DNA of 9,261 bases from Hyphomicrobiales bacterium (lineage in GTDB: Bacteria; Pseudomonadota; Alphaproteobacteria; Rhizobiales; Beijerinckiaceae): the NCBI GenBank assembly GCA_028290595.1, contig JAQGJO010000307.1, forward strand, positions 1 through 9,261, in the 5' to 3' direction. Positions 1 to 6,035 of this stretch are shown one piece after another (the first letter of the stretch is position 1; every line of letters begins with the position of its first letter). The notes beneath the pieces are model-generated. The model had not been told where the DNA came from. It did no database searches and saw nothing but the letters and a program-made list of their open reading frames with translations. The position numbers and the translations under genes are program-made.

Positions 1-551
1 CGCTTGGCCAGCGCGCGGGCGCGCACCACGCCGCCGACGTCGGGCGACACCACCATCGTATTCTTGAGGTCCAGCCGTTCCTTGATATCGCGGACCATCA
101 CAGGCGCGCTGAACAGGTTATCGACCGGAATATCGAAGAACCCCTGGATCTGCCCGGCATGGAGATCGACGGTCAGCACCCGGTCGGCGCCGGCCCGGGT
201 GATCAGATTCGACACCAGTTTGGCTGAAATCGGGGTACGAGGGCCTGGTTTACGGTCCTGACGGGCATAGCCGAAATAGGGAATCACCGCCGTGATGCGG
301 CGCGCCGAGGAGCGGCGCAGCGCATCTATCATGATCAGCAGTTCCATCAGGTGGTCATTGGCGGGAAACGCCGTCGACTGGATGACGAAAGCATCGATGC
401 CGCGGACATTTTCCTGAATTTCGACGAAAATCTCCATATCGGCGAAGCGTCGGACGACGCATCTGGCCATCGGCACGCTGAGATAGGCTGCAATTGCCTC
501 CGTCAGGGCCCGGTTTGAATTACCGGCCAGGATTTTGAATTTTTGATCCAT
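1..551 (-). CDS. prs: Ribose-phosphate pyrophosphokinase (PRPP synthetase), N-terminal part, cut by the window edge
   Basis: This cytoplasmic enzyme makes 5-phosphoribosyl diphosphate from ribose 5-phosphate and ATP for purine, pyrimidine, histidine, tryptophan and NAD synthesis. The minus strand reads from an ATG at 551-549 through 183 full codons and runs off at position 1; family members are about 315 residues, so roughly the first 58% is present. Family hallmarks seen are [16 protein letters not shown] (36-51), [13 protein letters not shown] (68-80), the nucleotide-binding [11 protein letters not shown] (91-101), the metal-site segment [13 protein letters not shown] (128-140, His131) and [15 protein letters not shown] (169-183). 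The ribose-5-phosphate loop lies outside the window. The start is secure because an in-frame TAG lies 21 nt upstream of the ATG. There is no Shine-Dalgarno sequence directly before the ATG; the nearest one is inside a hairpin, described separately. The lipoprotein gene upstream on the same strand ends 158 nt away. Confidence 0.96.
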   Translation of the reverse strand, partial: MDQKFKILAGNSNRALTEAIAAYLSVPMARCVVRRFADMEIFVEIQENVRGIDAFVIQSTAFPANDHLMELLIMIDALRRSSARRITAVIPYFGYARQDRKPGPRTPISAKLVSNLITRAGADRVLTVDLHAGQIQGFFDIPVDNLFSAPVMVRDIKERLDLKNTMVVSPDVGGVVRARALAK

Positions 552-709
552 GAAAGGAGGTCCCGCGCGCTACTCGCGCCGCTCCTTAACAAGCTAGAGC
601 CGGGGGGACAACATCAACGGAGCAATGGGGTAAATGTTCCACCGCTATCGTGGCAATTTTATCCGCCCGAAATGACATCTGCGCGACGTACGCCTGCCTA
701 GCGCAAGAC
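552..709. other. Intergenic region between the lipoprotein gene and prs
   Basis: This 158-nt gap separates two minus-strand genes and should hold the prs promoter and leader. Apart from the leader hairpin, the only structure I see is a weak 4-bp stem, CCAC/GTGG, near 640-654. I find no convincing -35/-10 pair and no stem followed by a T-run, so neither a promoter nor a terminator is called. Confidence 0.4.
554..587 (-). promoter_or_regulatory. Hairpin in the prs leader that pairs the Shine-Dalgarno sequence
   Basis: Read on the minus strand, AAGGAG (587-582) is the only good ribosome-binding sequence before the prs ATG, but it sits about 30 nt upstream. It is exactly complementary to CTCCTT (559-554), which ends two bases before the ATG. 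Between them is a perfect 5-bp inner stem, GCGCG (579-575) with CGCGC (569-565), around a 5-nt loop. The complete fold would hide the Shine-Dalgarno sequence, or bring it close to the start in a structured form. The pairing is read directly from the sequence; a regulatory role is inference. The dyad works equally on the plus strand, where AAAGGAGG faces away from the gene and is not followed by a real coding region. Confidence 0.5.
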
Positions 710-1327
710 CTAGCGTTCGTCAGCAGCAAAGCTCAAGGCATTGGCCGGCTTGCCCATGGTGGGGGCCGGCGCGGCGGCAACTGCCGGTGTCGCGGCCGAA
801 GACGCGGCGATCGCTTCGGGCGAATTGCTCAGGAATCCAGCCAGATCCTCCGCCGTCACCCCGGCGACGCTGGCCAGAACCCGTTCGTCGACCGCGGCCC
901 ACGGACTGCCGGCGGCACTGCGCACGGTCATGGCATCGTCCATCCGCTGGCGCCGGTTGCGATTGCGGTCGAACACGTCCCAGACCCAGGCGACCCGGGT
1001 GCCATTTTCAGCCGGATAGGCGCTCATATGCCCTAAAATTACGAAATCGGAGACGGTCGATTCGGCCGTGGCAATGTCCCGGCTGGCCAACGCCGCCGAC
1101 ATAGCGGTGACGAATCGGGCCTCAACCTCCGGCGGCACCCCGTCGAGAGACTTGAACGCAACTGTAACGCTGGAAGGGCGAATCCCCGGCCGCGCGGCAA
1201 AGCGCGGTGTCCGGGGCCCATCAGCCGTGCTGGCGACCAAGCCGCCAGCCGTGTCGTTGCAGCCGCCCAGCCAAGGCGCAAGCGCCAGCAGCAGCGAGGC
1301 AGCGAGCAGATGACCCGCCTTCTTCAT
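710..1327 (-). CDS. Predicted lipoprotein of unknown function
   Basis: The 205-residue protein starts with a short basic N-terminus (MKK), a hydrophobic stretch at about 6-20 and a lipobox LGGC at 20-23. It is therefore very likely exported and lipid-modified on Cys23. Asn rather than Asp follows the cysteine, which by the E. coli rule favours the outer membrane. A compact region at about 52-170 follows, with VTVAFKSLDGVPPEV (54-68), a run of predicted helix and GTRVAWVWDVFDRNRNRRQR (109-128). The tail at about 171-193 is Ala/Pro-rich and probably disordered. I do not recognise the family and assign no function; the alternation of short strands and helices would suit a small periplasmic domain of the CsgG/LpoB kind, but this is a guess. 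The ATG at 1327-1325 is preceded by AGG about 7 nt away. G+C and codon use match the surroundings. It is transcribed away from uvrC and toward prs, with which it could share a transcript. Confidence 0.75.
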   Translation of the reverse strand: MKKAGHLLAASLLLALAPWLGGCNDTAGGLVASTADGPRTPRFAARPGIRPSSVTVAFKSLDGVPPEVEARFVTAMSAALASRDIATAESTVSDFVILGHMSAYPAENGTRVAWVWDVFDRNRNRRQRMDDAMTVRSAAGSPWAAVDERVLASVAGVTAEDLAGFLSNSPEAIAASSAATPAVAAAPAPTMGKPANALSFAADER

Positions 1328-1495
1328 CGTAAACCTGTGTGCAACCCTGTTATGGCCTGCTCCGGCGAACCGTGCGGCCTTGCCTCATTGCTACCGGGAA
1401 ACGGACGGATGGTCAAAAGCGGGACAGTTTCCAGCCCCAGCTCGCTTTTGACCTCTGGGCTTTCAACCTGGCGGTGATGCGCCTAAATCTCGCCC
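1328..1495. other. Divergent intergenic region (lipoprotein gene / uvrC)
   Basis: This 168-nt gap lies between the two divergent starts and should carry both promoters. No clear sigma-70 boxes are visible on either strand. The notable content is a cluster of three related half-sites at 1411-1468, listed separately. An in-frame TAA at 1484-1486 shows that uvrC cannot start further upstream than 1496. Confidence 0.5.
1411..1453. repeat. 11-bp perfect inverted repeat, possible operator or hairpin
   Basis: GGTCAAAAGCG at 1411-1421 is matched by its exact reverse complement CGCTTTTGACC at 1443-1453, with 21 nt between. A third, imperfect copy of the same half-site (GGTTGAAAGCC on the minus strand) lies at 1468-1458, in direct orientation with the second. 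No T-run follows the stem, so a terminator is unlikely. Placed between divergent genes, it may bind a dimeric regulator or fold in the uvrC leader. The repeat is visible; its function is inference. Confidence 0.5.
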
Positions 1496-3604
1496 ATGAG
1501 CCGCCCCCCGAAACAGACGCCGATAGATTTCTCGACAGGCCCCGAGGCCGACCTGCCGGAAGCCGTCACGTCGGGCAATGATCTGCCGGACGATTTGCAA
1601 GACGATCTGGCCGACGACGACATCGCCGAGCCCGACGATGAGGGCGGCCCGTCGCTGTTCGCCGACGATGCCACGCCGCCGGAGCCAGGCTCGATCCGCC
1701 ATGGCGTCGAGATCATCCGCAACAATCTCAAACACGCGCCGATGGGCCCCGGCGTCTACCGCATGATGGCCTCGAACGGCGAAGTGCTCTACGTCGGCAA
1801 GGCCCGCAGCATCCGCAAGCGCATCGCCTCCTATGCGCGCGAGGCCGGGCATTCCAACCGCATCGCCCGCATGATCGCGCTCACCGCCTCGATGATTTTC
1901 GTCTCGACCGCGACGGAGATCGAAGCGCTGCTGCTGGAAGCCAACTACATCAAACAGATGAAGCCGCGCTTCAACGTGCTGCTGCGCGACGACAAATCGT
2001 TTCCCTATATTCTGCTAACCGGCGACCACGATGCGCCGCAGATCACCAAGCATCGCGGCAACCGCAGCCGCAAGGGCGATTACTTCGGTCCCTTCGCCAA
2101 TGTCTGGGCGGTGAACCGCACGCTCAACGCATTGCAGCGCGCGTTTCTTCTGCGCTCGTGCTCCGATTCCTATTTCGACAATCGCACCAGGCCTTGCCTG
2201 CTCTGGCAGATCAAGCGTTGCTCCGGCCCCTGCACCGACGAAATCGGCAAGGAGGACTACGCCATGCTGGTCGCCGAAGCGCGCGATTTTCTGTCCGGCA
2301 AGAGCCGCGCCGTGCGCGAGCGCCTCGCCAAGGATATGAACGCAGCCGCCGAAACCCTGGAATTCGAAACCGCGGCGCGGTTGCGCGATCGCATCGCCGC
2401 GCTCTCCGCCATCCAGGGCGCGCAAGGCATCAATCCGCGCACCGTGGAAGAAGCCGATGTCTTCGCCATCATCGAAGAGGCGGGCCAGTTTGCCATCGAG
2501 GTGTTCTTCTTCCGCACCTATCAGAACTGGGGCAACCGCGCCTATTATCCCCGCGCCGATCGCAGCCTGTCGCCAGGCGAAGTGCTCGATGCGTTTCTGG
2601 CGCAGTTCTATGCCGACAAGCCGGCGCCGCGCCTGATCCTGCTGTCCCACGAGACTGAGAACCGAGCAATTCTGGCCGAAGCCCTGAGCGCGCGGGCCGG
2701 CCGCAAGGTAGAAGTGGCTGTGCCGCAGCGCGGCGAGCGGCGCGAGCTGGTCGAGCACGCGACCCAGAACGCCAAGGAGACCATGGGCCGCAAGCTGGCT
2801 GACACGGCGGCGCAGGAAAAATTGCTCGATGCGCTCGCCGGCTCTTTCGGCTTCGACAAAAAGTTGCGCAGAGTCGAGATCTACGACAACTCCCACATCA
2901 TGGGCACCAACGCCATCGGCGCCATGGTCGTTGCAGGGCGCGCCGGCTTCATGAAGGCGCATTACCGCACGTTCAACATCAAGAGCACCGAGATCACGCC
3001 CGGCGACGATTACGGCATGATGAATGAAGTGCTGACGCGCCGCTTCGCCCGGCTGAAAAAAGATGAAGAGGCCGCCGCTCCGGAAGACGCTGCGGCAGTG
3101 GAAGTTAAAGAGGTCGATAAGGACACTGATAAAGACACCGACGCTTTTCCGTCGAGGCCCGACCTCATCATCATCGACGGCGGCAAAGGCCAGTTCGAGG
3201 CAGCCAAACACGTTCTCACCGAACTCGGCATCGAAGGCGTTGCCCTGGCCTCCATCGCCAAGGGGCCGGACCGCAACGCTGGCCGCGAAACCTTCTTTGT
3301 CGATGGCCGAGACCCCTTCAAGCTCGCGCCGCGCGATCCCGCGCTCTATTTCGTGCAGCGTCTGCGCGACGAGGCGCATCGCTTCGCCATCGGCACCCAT
3401 CGCGCCCGCCGTAAAAAAGATTTCGTGCGCAGCCCCCTCGATGAAATCGCCGGCATCGGCCCGGCGCGCAAACGCGCTCTGCTGCAGGCCTTCGGCACCG
3501 CCAAGGCGGTCTCGCGCGCCGCGCTTTCAGACCTGGAGAAGGTCGCCGGCGTCAACGCCGCGACCGCAAAACTGGTCTACGATTTCTTTCACGAGAAGGG
3601 CTGA
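1496..3604 (+). CDS. uvrC: Excinuclease ABC subunit UvrC
   Basis: UvrC is the endonuclease of UvrABC nucleotide excision repair and cuts the damaged strand on both sides of the lesion. The 702-residue protein has the GIY-YIG 3'-incision domain (GVY 86-88, YVG 99-101, Arg109, Glu148, matching the E. coli catalytic Arg39 and Glu76). A four-cysteine set follows at 222, 234, 242 and 246, with the same 12/8/4 spacing as the Fe-S cysteines of E. coli UvrC, then a UvrB-binding UVR region (about 270-305). The RNase H-like 5'-incision domain has Asp464 in IYDNSHIMG, Asp561 in IIIDGGKGQ and His628 in [13 protein letters not shown], and tandem helix-hairpin-helix motifs occupy 646-698. Compared with E. 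coli (610 aa) it carries an acidic N-terminal extension (about 1-68) and an acidic insertion (about 522-553). ATG 1496 is the furthest upstream start possible, only 12 nt after an in-frame stop; no good Shine-Dalgarno sequence is visible. The stop overlaps the next gene (TGATG). Confidence 0.98.
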   Translation: MSRPPKQTPIDFSTGPEADLPEAVTSGNDLPDDLQDDLADDDIAEPDDEGGPSLFADDATPPEPGSIRHGVEIIRNNLKHAPMGPGVYRMMASNGEVLYVGKARSIRKRIASYAREAGHSNRIARMIALTASMIFVSTATEIEALLLEANYIKQMKPRFNVLLRDDKSFPYILLTGDHDAPQITKHRGNRSRKGDYFGPFANVWAVNRTLNALQRAFLLRSCSDSYFDNRTRPCLLWQIKRCSGPCTDEIGKEDYAMLVAEARDFLSGKSRAVRERLAKDMNAAAETLEFETAARLRDRIAALSAIQGAQGINPRTVEEADVFAIIEEAGQFAIEVFFFRTYQNWGNRAYYPRADRSLSPGEVLDAFLAQFYADKPAPRLILLSHETENRAILAEALSARAGRKVEVAVPQRGERRELVEHATQNAKETMGRKLADTAAQEKLLDALAGSFGFDKKLRRVEIYDNSHIMGTNAIGAMVVAGRAGFMKAHYRTFNIKSTEITPGDDYGMMNEVLTRRFARLKKDEEAAAPEDAAAVEVKEVDKDTDKDTDAFPSRPDLIIIDGGKGQFEAAKHVLTELGIEGVALASIAKGPDRNAGRETFFVDGRDPFKLAPRDPALYFVQRLRDEAHRFAIGTHRARRKKDFVRSPLDEIAGIGPARKRALLQAFGTAKAVSRAALSDLEKVAGVNAATAKLVYDFFHEKG
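3116..3142 (+). repeat. Short in-frame tandem repeat inside uvrC
   Basis: Two 12-nt units, GATAAGGACACT and GATAAAGACACC, stand in tandem and are followed by a further GAC, coding for DKDT-DKDT-D (residues 541-549). The stretch is visibly AT-richer than the flanking uvrC sequence and lies in the acidic insertion within the RNase H-like half. A 12-nt unit keeps the frame if copies are gained or lost. Confidence 0.7.
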
Positions 3605-5202
3605 TGCCAAGCGGCGATCCCAAAACGCCACCCAAGCCTCACTCGCTCGCCGATCATATGTTCGGCGAGGCGGCGAACCACGAACATGCGCCGGGCGAAG
3701 ACCACGATCACGATCATGACAGCGATGGCCATGAAGTGCTCGACCCCAACTCGAAAGCGCTCGAACTGGTGCCGCTCGTCAGCATGGGCCTCGATATTGG
3801 CTCGTCTGGAACCCAGATCGTCTTCTCCCGCCTGACCATGCGCGGCCCGGGCGAACCCGTGGCCATGCGCCGGCAGACGAAATCGCGCGAGACGCTGTAT
3901 CTCTCGCCCATCGCGCTGACCCCGTTCGCCGATGCGCAGACCATCGACACGCAAAAGTTGCGCGCCATCGTCGATCGCGCTTATGCCGCCGCCGGCCTAA
4001 CGCCCGACGATATCGAGACCGGCGCGGTGATCATGACCGGCGCCGCGGCACAGCGGACCAATGCGCAAGCCATTACCGCGATGCTGAGCGCCGAAGGCGG
4101 CGAACTCGTCGCCGCTGTCGCCGGCGACCACATGGAAGCCATGCTCGCCGCCTACGGCTCCGGCGCAGTCGAAAGATCGCGCCGCGACGGCTCGCGCATC
4201 GTCAACGTCGATGTCGGCGGCGCGACGACAAAATTCGCGCTGATCGAGGACGGGCGCATCCGCGCCACGGCCGCCATGCACGGCGGCGGCAGGCTCATGG
4301 CGATCGACAGGCAGGACAAGATCACGCGGCTTGATCCGGCGGGCGCGGCTTTCGCCGTAAGCGCCGGTATCGACTGGCGCCTCGGCGCGAGCGCGCAACG
4401 CGACGACATGCAGCGCGTTGCCGACGACATGGCCGATGCGATCGCTTCCGTGCTGGCATCCCCTGCTCTGCCGCCGGCAACGCAAAACCTCTTCGTCACC
4501 GAACCGCTGCCGCAGCTCACAGCACTCGACGGCGTACTGTTTTCAGGCGGCGTCGCCGAATATGTCTACGGCCGCGAGACGCGCGATTTCGGCGATCTCG
4601 GCTGGCGTCTCGGCCGCGCCCTGCGCGCCCGCTGCGACACCGGCGCGATTCCCTGGTCGCTGCTGCCAGCGGGAGAATGCATCCGTGCCACCGCGCTTGG
4701 CGCCTCCGAATTCAGCGTGCAGATGAGCGGCAGCACCTGCTGCATCACCTCCCATGCCGCTCTGCTGCCGCGCCGCAATCTGCCGGTCATCCAGCCGCCC
4801 TTCGATTTCTCCGGCGCTCTCGATGCGGCCGCTCTGGCAAGCGCCATTCGCGCCCACCGCGAGGCCTTCGGCGATGATGACCCGACACGCGAAATGGCCT
4901 TCGCCTTTCGCTGGCGCGGCGAGCCCTCCTGGGAAAGGCTGCGCGCCTGCGGCGAGGGCATTGCCGCGGGCCTTGCCGACCGCATCGCCACGGGCGGGCC
5001 GCTGTTCTTGATGATTGAAGGTGACGCCGCATTGAACCTCGGCGCCATGCTGCGCCAGGAATTGCACATCGAGAACGAAATCCTCGTCATCGACGGCATC
5101 GTCCTGCGCGACTTCGACTATGTCGATCTCGGCCGCATCCGGCTGCCGTCCGGCATGCTTCCGGTCACGGTCAAGACACTGGTGTTCGGCGCTGCGCCGT
5201 AA
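3604..5202 (+). CDS. eutA: EutA-type reactivating factor of ethanolamine ammonia-lyase
   Basis: EutA is an ATP-dependent chaperone-like factor that releases damaged cobalamin from ethanolamine ammonia-lyase so that fresh adenosylcobalamin can bind. The 532-residue protein has the actin/Hsp70-like fold signature: phosphate-1 loop GLDIGSSGTQIVFSRL (62-77), AVIMTGAAAQRTNAQA (141-156), phosphate-2 motif VNVDVGGATTKFAL (200-213), HGGGRLM (226-232), adenosine-side LFSGGVAEY (312-320), ASEFSVQMSGST (367-378) and a C-terminus with DYVDLGRIR and GMLPVTVKTLVF, closely matching E. coli EutA (467 aa). Unlike E. coli EutA it has about 55 extra N-terminal residues with a His/Asp-rich tract (residues 26-43). 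The ATG at 3604 overlaps the uvrC stop and has GAGAAGGG 3 nt before it, which suggests translational coupling; a start at Met61 would leave too little sequence before the phosphate-1 loop. No eutB, eutC or B12 genes are in the window. The family call is firm; the substrate enzyme is inferred. Confidence 0.9.
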   Translation: MPSGDPKTPPKPHSLADHMFGEAANHEHAPGEDHDHDHDSDGHEVLDPNSKALELVPLVSMGLDIGSSGTQIVFSRLTMRGPGEPVAMRRQTKSRETLYLSPIALTPFADAQTIDTQKLRAIVDRAYAAAGLTPDDIETGAVIMTGAAAQRTNAQAITAMLSAEGGELVAAVAGDHMEAMLAAYGSGAVERSRRDGSRIVNVDVGGATTKFALIEDGRIRATAAMHGGGRLMAIDRQDKITRLDPAGAAFAVSAGIDWRLGASAQRDDMQRVADDMADAIASVLASPALPPATQNLFVTEPLPQLTALDGVLFSGGVAEYVYGRETRDFGDLGWRLGRALRARCDTGAIPWSLLPAGECIRATALGASEFSVQMSGSTCCITSHAALLPRRNLPVIQPPFDFSGALDAAALASAIRAHREAFGDDDPTREMAFAFRWRGEPSWERLRACGEGIAAGLADRIATGGPLFLMIEGDAALNLGAMLRQELHIENEILVIDGIVLRDFDYVDLGRIRLPSGMLPVTVKTLVFGAAP

Positions 5203-5238
5203 GATGGCAAGCGCCGCAACCCAAGCGCCGCAGCCATT

Positions 5239-5370
5239 GTCATTCCCGACGCGCCGTGAGGCGCGAGCGGGAAACCAGACGTGCAACGCATCGATGCTGG
5301 ACACTGGTGGATGCGCTGACCCATCAGGTCTGGTTCCCCGCTCGCCCGCTGCGCGGGCGTCGGGGATGAC
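5239..5370. repeat. 132-bp imperfect palindromic intergenic element
   Basis: The outer arms GTCATTCCCGACGC (5239-5252) and GCGTCGGGGATGAC (5357-5370) pair with one G-T wobble. The inner arms GAGCGGGAAACCAGAC (5265-5280) and GTCTGGTTCCCCGCTC (5328-5343) pair with one mismatch. Between outer and inner arms each side has its own small hairpin: GCGCC/GGCGC at 5251-5264 and GCCCGC/GCGGGC at 5344-5358. The centre holds CGCATC/GATGCG (5287-5292 and 5310-5315). The whole can fold as a branched, cloverleaf-like structure in RNA or as a cruciform. It begins 36 nt after the eutA stop. This architecture is typical of multi-copy palindromic intergenic repeats in alphaproteobacteria; only one copy is visible here, so repeat status is inferred. 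It may stop transcription or protect the eutA mRNA end. Confidence 0.75.
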
Positions 5371-5466
5371 AACCGCGCTGTTGGAAGCGTCCCACGCATC
5401 AGTGGGCCAGGATATTGTCGCCATCGCCATGAAGATCGGCATGAAATGGTTCTAAAATCACCGCAT

Positions 5467-5479
5467 TGTTGATACAACA
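5467..5479. promoter_or_regulatory. T-N11-A dyad ahead of fdsG, possible LysR-type regulator site
   Basis: TGTTG-ATA-CAACA is a perfect 5-bp dyad with a 3-nt centre and fits the T-N11-A pattern of LysR-family operators. It ends 40 nt before the fdsG ATG, where an operator would sit. In Cupriavidus, fds expression is controlled by the LysR-type regulator FdsR, so such a site is plausible. No regulator gene is in the window and a 13-bp dyad can occur by chance. Confidence 0.4.
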
Positions 5480-5519
5480 TCAGCATGGATAGCAAGGTTA
5501 CGGGACGAAACGGCAGGAT

Positions 5520-6035
5520 ATGAGTCACGCATCGGCAGTGGAAACATTCGACCTCGCACGCGCACAGGATGTGACGCGGCAAGAGCAGGCGCGTGCGCAA
5601 GCTTTCTTCGGCGATGCCTGCGGCGATGCGGCAGCGCTGCTGCCGATCCTGCATCGCCTGCAGGACATGTTCGGCTATATCGATCAGGCCGCCCTGCCGA
5701 TGATCGCCAAGACACTCAACATATCGCTCGCCGAAGTGCGCGGCACGACGAGCTTCTATCACGACTATCGAACCGAAAAGCCCGGCCGCCATGTGCTGAA
5801 ACTCTGCCGCGCCGAATCCTGCCAGTCGATGGGCGTCGACCACCTCATCGATCATCTGGCTACACGCCACGGCCTCGCCCCCGGCGAGACGTCCGGCGAC
5901 GGCGCGCTCACCGTGCAGAGCGTCTACTGCCTGGGCAATTGCGCACTGTCGCCTGCGGCTCTATTCGACGATCGTCCGGTCGGGAGCCTCGACGCGCCTC
6001 GGCTCGATTCCCTGATCGCGGAGGCCCAGCGATGA
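5520..6035 (+). CDS. fdsG: NAD-dependent formate dehydrogenase, gamma subunit
   Basis: FdsG is the small [2Fe-2S] subunit of the soluble, oxygen-tolerant, molybdenum-containing formate dehydrogenase and is related to NuoE of complex I. The 171-residue protein has the helical N-terminal half typical of the family (LLPILHRLQDMFGYID, 40-55; IAKTLNISLAEVRGTTSFYHDY, 62-83) and a thioredoxin-like C-terminal half. The four cluster ligands are Cys96 and Cys101 in LCRAESCQSMG and Cys137 and Cys141 in YCLGNC, the classic C-x4-C ... C-x3-C pattern. It is the first gene of the operon; its stop overlaps the fdsB start. The ATG at 5520 is preceded by AGGA only one base away, a poor ribosome-binding site. 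An in-frame TAG at 5490-5492 rules out a much longer form, and the next Met (residue 50) would remove conserved sequence. A possible regulator site lies 40 nt upstream. Confidence 0.96.
   Translation: MSHASAVETFDLARAQDVTRQEQARAQAFFGDACGDAAALLPILHRLQDMFGYIDQAALPMIAKTLNISLAEVRGTTSFYHDYRTEKPGRHVLKLCRAESCQSMGVDHLIDHLATRHGLAPGETSGDGALTVQSVYCLGNCALSPAALFDDRPVGSLDAPRLDSLIAEAQR

Larger units (their letters stand above)
5203..5519. other. Intergenic region between eutA and the fds operon
   Basis: This 317-nt gap contains the 132-bp palindromic element (5239-5370), a small stem-loop CCCAC/GTGGG at 5391-5406, and a T-N11-A dyad at 5467-5479. A reading frame crosses most of the gap up to a TAA near 5453, but it begins inside eutA, translates the palindrome and looks like no protein, so it is not called as a gene. 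The fds promoter should lie in the last 100 nt; no strong sigma-70 hexamers are visible. Confidence 0.6.

Noticed and set aside
4..261. Plus-strand open frame opposite prs
   Set aside because: Antisense to conserved PRPP synthetase sequence; Arg/Ser/Thr-rich low-information translation.
554..561. AAAGGAGG on the plus strand as a ribosome-binding site for a plus-strand gene
   Set aside because: No suitable start with a coding-like frame follows within the usual distance; the motif is explained as the complement of the prs leader hairpin.
1411..1453. Inverted repeat as an SOS (LexA) box of uvrC
   Set aside because: The half-site GGTCAAAAGCG does not fit GTTC-N7-GTTC or CTGT-N8-ACAG, and uvrC is often not SOS-controlled.
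2015..3400. Minus-strand open frame (461 codons) opposite uvrC
   Set aside because: Antisense to catalytic domains of uvrC; composition and lack of any motif mark it as a codon-bias shadow.
5239..5370. Palindrome as an insertion sequence end pair or miniature transposon
   Set aside because: No direct target duplication is evident next to the arms, no transposase is present, and the paired side hairpins fit a structural palindromic repeat better than terminal repeats of a mobile element.
5391..5406. CCCAC/GTGGG stem-loop as a rho-independent terminator
   Set aside because: The stem is only 5 bp and no T-run follows it.
4543..5442. Minus-strand open frame (299 codons) opposite the eutA end and the palindrome
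   Set aside because: It covers the eutA C-terminus in antisense and translates a non-coding palindrome; no protein-like features.
5120..5455. Plus-strand open frame running from inside eutA across the intergenic gap
   Set aside because: It starts in another frame of eutA, has no ribosome-binding site, and most of its unique part is the palindromic element. It could in principle contain a decayed gene end, but nothing recognisable remains.
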